The notes under the pieces are model-generated. The model had not been told where the DNA came from. It searched no databases and saw only the letters and a list, made by a program, of their open reading frames with translations. Below, one piece after another: positions 60,403-64,000 of a stretch of DNA of 64,000 nt. Each line of letters opens with the position of its first letter. The first letter of the stretch is position 1. This stretch comes from Magnetaquicoccus sp039908525 (GTDB taxonomy: Bacteria; Pseudomonadota; Magnetococcia; Magnetococcales; Magnetaquicoccaceae): assembly GCA_039908525.1 (NCBI GenBank), contig JAMOAY010000002.1, forward strand, positions 1-64,000, read 5' to 3'. Made by a program: the position numbers and the translations under genes.

Positions 60403-63129
60403 ATGTTCTGGCAATGGCTGGTCCCCCTGGTTTCCATCGGCTATTTGGGTTTGCTGTTTGCGGTCGCCTATTATGCGGACCGCCGGGCCGCCCAGGGCCG
60501 CTCCCTCATCAACAATCCGACCATCTATACCCTCTCCATCGCCGTCTACTGCACCTCCTGGACCTACTACGGCAGCGTCGGGCGTGCGGCGGTCAACGGG
60601 GTCAGCTTCCTGCCCATCTTTCTGGGTCCCACCATCATGGCCGCCCTCTGGTGGCTGTTGCTGGGCAAGATCATCGCCATTGCCAAAATCAACCACATCA
60701 CCTCCATCGCCGATTTCATCGCCTCCCGCTACGGAAAAAGCCCCACGCTCGGGGGTATGGTGACCCTGTTCGTGGTCATCGGCATCATGCCCTATATCGC
60801 CCTGCAGCTGAAAGCCGTGGCTGTCAGTCTGGATGTGCTCGTCTATCACCTGGATGTGGGCGCCGCCGGAGAGATGGCCTCCTCCCTTTGGAATGATACC
60901 GCTCTGTATGTGGCCATGATCCTGGCCCTGTTCGCCATTCTGTTCGGCACCCGACAACTGGATGCCAGCGAACGGCACGAAGGCATGGTCACCGCCGTCG
61001 CTTTTGAATCCCTGGTCAAACTGGGCGCCTTTTTGCTGGTCGGTCTGTTTGTCACCTACGGTCTGTTCGACGGTTTCGGAGATCTGTTCGGCCAGGCCAT
61101 GGCCCACTCCAAACTCCGGGAACTGATGAGTTTTGAGGTGGTCTCGGGAGGATATGCCTCCTGGTTTTCCACAACCTTTCTGGCCATGATGGCGGTTCTG
61201 TTCCTGCCCCGCCAGTTTCAGGTTCTGGTGGTGGAAAATGTCAATGCCAACCACATCCGCCAGGCATCCTGGATGTTTCCTCTCTATTTGCTGGCTTTCA
61301 ATCTGTTCGTCCTGCCCATTGCCCTCGCCGGGCGACTGATTTTCGCAGATGGCGGCATGGACCCGGATACCTTTGTGCTGACCCTGCCCATCTATGGCCA
61401 ACAGGACTGGCTGGCGCTGCTGGTTTATATCGGCGGTCTGTCGGCGGCGACCAGCATGGTGATCGTCGAGGCCATCGCCCTCTCCACCATGGTGAGCAAC
61501 GACCTGATCATTCCACTGCTGCTGCGTTTCCGCGCCGCGTTCCGCGACGATCTCTCCGGGGTCATTCTGACCATCCGGCGGGGGATCATCATCGCTTTGC
61601 TGCTGCTGGGCTATCTCTATTTCCGACTGATCGGGGAGTCTCACACCCTGGTCAGCATCGGCATGGTCTCTTTCGCCGCCGTGGCCCAGTTTGCGCCGGC
61701 CATTCTGCTGGGCATTTATTGGCCGGCCGCCTCCCGCCGGGGCGCCATCGGCGGCCTGCTGGCCGGTTTTCTGGTCTGGACCCATACCCTGTTGCTGGCC
61801 TCTTTCGCCAAGTCGGGCTGGATGGCAGCCAGCTTCCTGACCGAGGGCCCCTGGGGTATCGCCTGGCTGAAACCGCAGGCACTGTTCGGTTTGACCCTTT
61901 TTGACCCCATCACCCATTCGGTCTTCTGGAGCATGTTGGCCAACGTGGGGGTGATGCTGCTGCTCTCCCTCTTCGACCGGCAAACGGCGGTCGAGCAGAT
62001 TCAGGCCTTGAATTTCGTCAATGTTTTTGAAAAAGGGGCCAAAGGGGGCGATGAATATCTGTGGAGCGGGTTTGTGGTCGTCGGGGATCTCAAAAAGCTG
62101 CTTTCCCGTTTTATCGGGCCGGAATATGCGGTGCTGGATTTTTCCCAATACATGCGACAACGCCATCTCACCTTGGATGATTCCGCGCAGGCCCCGGCCC
62201 AACTGGTGGCGTTTGCCGAGAAACGCCTGACCGGCGCCATCGGATCGGCATCGGCACGGGTGATGATCTCCTCGGTGGTCAAGGGGGAGGCATTGGACCT
62301 GCATGGTGTGATGCGGATCCTGGATGAAACCAGCCAGGTGATCGAGTATTCCCAACGTCTGGAGCTGAAATCACGCCAACTGGAGGCCGCCACCCGACAG
62401 TTGCAGGCGGTCAACACACGGTTGCAGGAGCTGGATCGCCTGAAGGATGAGTTCATTTCCACAGTCAGTCATGAGTTGAGAACCCCCCTGACCGCCATTC
62501 GTGCCTTTTCGGAAATTCTGCGCGACAATGAGGATATGGAGATCCAGGAACGACACCGATTCACAGAGATCATCATCAAAGAGGCCGAACGGTTGACACG
62601 TCTGGTCAATCAGATCCTGGATCTGGCCAAAATGGAGTCTGGCAAAATGGAGTGGCATGTTACCGACGTGGATCTGTCGCAGATCGCCCAGGAAGCCATC
62701 GACACCACCCGGCAACTGTTCGAAAACAAATCGATACGTCTGGTCAACCGGGTATCCGACCAACCCTTGATCCTGCGCGCCGATCGGGACAAAATCATCC
62801 AGGTGGTGATCAATCTGCTATCCAATGCCGTCAAATTCTGTGCCACCGACAGCGGTTTGGTGGAGATCCAATCCCTGGAAACAGAGGAGGGCATGGGCCT
62901 GACCGTCACGGATAATGGCGCGGGCATCCCACCGGGGGATCTGGAAAGAATTTTTGAGAAGTTTCATCAAGTACACCACAGCATGGCTGATTTTCCTCTG
63001 GGAACCGGTCTGGGCCTGACCATTTGCAGTCGGATTATTGAGCGCCACAGCGGACGAATATGGGCGGAGAGCGTTCTGGGAGAGGGCGCGTCGTTTCATT
63101 TTGTGTTGCCTGCGAGTCCAAAGGCTTGA
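60403..63129 (+). CDS. Sodium:solute symporter-histidine kinase sensor (CrbS/CbrA-like)
   Basis: 908 residues. The N-terminal half (about 1-510) has 12-14 helices of the SSS fold (SLINNPTIYTLSIAVYCTSWTYYGSVG is the CbrA/CrbS hallmark), then a linker and a full transmitter: HisKA FISTVSHELRTPLTAIRAF (phospho-acceptor His near 690), N-box VVINLLSNAVKFC and G boxes TVTDNGAGIP and GTGLGLTICSRI. CrbS-type proteins sense acetate or related carboxylates and activate acs. Its neighbours DUF294, the CheY-like regulator and acs/actP agree. It is convergent with etfB, 29 bp away. Confidence 0.94.
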   Translation: MFWQWLVPLVSIGYLGLLFAVAYYADRRAAQGRSLINNPTIYTLSIAVYCTSWTYYGSVGRAAVNGVSFLPIFLGPTIMAALWWLLLGKIIAIAKINHITSIADFIASRYGKSPTLGGMVTLFVVIGIMPYIALQLKAVAVSLDVLVYHLDVGAAGEMASSLWNDTALYVAMILALFAILFGTRQLDASERHEGMVTAVAFESLVKLGAFLLVGLFVTYGLFDGFGDLFGQAMAHSKLRELMSFEVVSGGYASWFSTTFLAMMAVLFLPRQFQVLVVENVNANHIRQASWMFPLYLLAFNLFVLPIALAGRLIFADGGMDPDTFVLTLPIYGQQDWLALLVYIGGLSAATSMVIVEAIALSTMVSNDLIIPLLLRFRAAFRDDLSGVILTIRRGIIIALLLLGYLYFRLIGESHTLVSIGMVSFAAVAQFAPAILLGIYWPAASRRGAIGGLLAGFLVWTHTLLLASFAKSGWMAASFLTEGPWGIAWLKPQALFGLTLFDPITHSVFWSMLANVGVMLLLSLFDRQTAVEQIQALNFVNVFEKGAKGGDEYLWSGFVVVGDLKKLLSRFIGPEYAVLDFSQYMRQRHLTLDDSAQAPAQLVAFAEKRLTGAIGSASARVMISSVVKGEALDLHGVMRILDETSQVIEYSQRLELKSRQLEAATRQLQAVNTRLQELDRLKDEFISTVSHELRTPLTAIRAFSEILRDNEDMEIQERHRFTEIIIKEAERLTRLVNQILDLAKMESGKMEWHVTDVDLSQIAQEAIDTTRQLFENKSIRLVNRVSDQPLILRADRDKIIQVVINLLSNAVKFCATDSGLVEIQSLETEEGMGLTVTDNGAGIPPGDLERIFEKFHQVHHSMADFPLGTGLGLTICSRIIERHSGRIWAESVLGEGASFHFVLPASPKA

Positions 63130-63158
63130 TATCGGGGAGTCGGTTCACCGCCTTCGTG

Positions 63159-63959
63159 TCACAGCCGTCCGACCGCTCTGCACAACACCTCCCCCAGTGC
63201 CTCCACACTCTGCAATGCCCTGCCCGGCGGTCGGATGGCCGGCGGTTGCACAGCCAGGCAATGCAGGCGGGGGGTCAACGGCAGGCCCCAATGGTCGGGG
63301 GAAAAACGTTCCAACGGCTTGCGGCGGGCCTTCATGATGTTGGGCAGACTGGCATAGCGGGGCCCACCGTCCTCCTGGATGCCGTTGAGGCACCAGTCCA
63401 CCGTGATGACGGCGGGCAGGGGGACTGCCCAACGTTCCGCTCCCTCTTTCGTCTCGCGCACCACCCAGACCTCCCCGGTCTGCAGGTCGATCCGGGTCGC
63501 ACAGGTGAGCTGCCCCCAACCGAGCAGGGCCGCTGTCATGACCCCGGTTTGGCCATGGTCGGCATCCACCCCCTGCCGACCGGTGAGCAAGAGATCCGCC
63601 TCCTCATGGCGGGCCGCAGCCGCCAGACACTTGGCGACCGACAAGGGCTCCAGACCCGCATCCGCCTCCACCCGCAGGGCCCGGTCGGCGCCCATGGCCA
63701 GAGCGGTGCGCAGATGCTCCTCCCAAACCGGCGGGCCCACGGTCACCACCGTCACCTGACTGGCCACGCCGGCCTCCCGGAAGCGAATGGCCGCCTCCAG
63801 AGCCACCTCATCAAACGGATTGAGGAGGGTGGCCACACCCAGCGATGTACCCCCCGGGCTTGACCAGGGACCGACTCCATGCCCACAGACATCCCCCTCG
63901 GCAAAACAAACCGGGCGATCCGGATCCACCACCGGTTTGATGGCCACCAGGATGTTCAT
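63159..63959 (-). CDS. etfB: Electron transfer flavoprotein beta subunit
   Basis: 266 residues. The N-terminus MNILVAIKPVVDPDRPVCFAEGD and the segments NPFDEVALEAAIRFREAG, VTVVTVGPP, EEHLRTALAMGADRALRV and LLLTGRQGVDADHGQTG are typical of EtfB; the protein binds AMP and works with EtfA in electron transfer from acyl-CoA or similar dehydrogenases to the quinone pool. EtfA would be expected next, but on the minus strand the downstream side ends in the convergent kinase, so the partner, if present, lies to the right outside the window. The start overlaps the partial upstream gene by ATGA. Confidence 0.93.
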   Translation of the reverse strand: MNILVAIKPVVDPDRPVCFAEGDVCGHGVGPWSSPGGTSLGVATLLNPFDEVALEAAIRFREAGVASQVTVVTVGPPVWEEHLRTALAMGADRALRVEADAGLEPLSVAKCLAAAARHEEADLLLTGRQGVDADHGQTGVMTAALLGWGQLTCATRIDLQTGEVWVVRETKEGAERWAVPLPAVITVDWCLNGIQEDGGPRYASLPNIMKARRKPLERFSPDHWGLPLTPRLHCLAVQPPAIRPPGRALQSVEALGEVLCRAVGRL

Positions 63960-64000
63960 CGGGCGGCCAATGTTTCAAGAATCATGAAAAGTTTTTCATA
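63956..64000 (-). CDS. Partial CDS, C-terminal end of an upstream gene
   Basis: The last 45 bases on the minus strand read YEKLFMILETLAAR followed by TGA, which overlaps the etfB ATG by four bases. The other two frames in this stretch are closed by stop codons or too short to judge. Such a close overlap suggests a gene translationally coupled to etfB. Nothing can be said about the product from 14 residues. Confidence 0.4.
   Translation of the reverse strand, partial: YEKLFMILETLAAR

Overview
The window is a high-GC Gram-negative (Pseudomonadota-type) chromosome segment. It has an outer-membrane polysaccharide export system, c-type cytochromes, an Acs/ActP acetate module and a CrbS-like sodium-symporter sensor kinase. 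No 16S rRNA or other clean phylogenetic marker is present, so a finer assignment (for example to the Magnetococcia) would be a guess.

Left edge (1-5.5 kb): a mobile-element junction. An AlpA-like protein, an unknown HTH-ending protein and a DUF4258/DUF2283 pair lie on the minus strand with a P4-type integrase. A 3' fragment of tRNA-Arg(ACG) at about 3655-3706 looks like the right attachment site of that element. A truncated transposase and a second P4-type integrase follow, the latter abutting an intact tRNA-Glu(CTC). The first kilobases look more AT-rich than the rest.

5.6-11.7 kb: housekeeping and signalling genes: DUF971, nagZ, a VanZ-like protein, nth, then a GAF-PAS histidine kinase with a sigma-54-dependent response regulator. 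A 166-bp MITE-like palindromic element and a scrap of a third integrase mark the border with the next region.

12.1-48.6 kb: a very large polysaccharide locus in blocks of alternating strand. It encodes a flippase, two Wzy/ligase-type membrane proteins, a WecA-like initiating phosphoglycosyltransferase, seven single GT4-type glycosyltransferase genes plus one CgeB-like and one double-headed glycosyltransferase, and five methyltransferases. It also encodes a FemAB-like acyltransferase, a polysaccharide deacetylase, a beta-barrel protein, an OPX (Wza-type) exporter with an internally duplicated module and a Wzc-type PCP/tyrosine kinase. TviB/TviC-type enzymes would make UDP-GalNAcA. Many genes in the 18.7-25.9 kb block overlap by ATGA, implying translational coupling. 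The probable flow is: WecA starts the lipid-linked repeat, the glycosyltransferases and methyltransferases build and decorate it, Wzx flips it, Wzy polymerises it, and Wzc, OPX and the barrel export it.

Two paralogous membrane-anchored cytochromes c are embedded in and at the end of this locus (36.4 and 47.4 kb). The second carries, on the predicted cytoplasmic side, a domain that looks like the DNA-binding core-binding domain of a tyrosine recombinase without the catalytic domain. This is the most unusual architecture in the window. Next to it is a secreted FecR-domain protein with two different alanine-rich repeat arrays.

48.8-51.7 kb: a molybdate transporter (modC, modB, modA) behind a His-tailed periplasmic protein. 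52.2-63.1 kb: an acetate module of acs, DUF485, actP, a DUF294 nucleotidyltransferase-like protein, a CheY-like regulator, an unusual degenerate-kinase/DnaQ-exonuclease fusion, a small membrane protein and a CrbS-like SSS-histidine kinase. The right edge holds etfB and the last codons of a coupled upstream gene, both on the minus strand.
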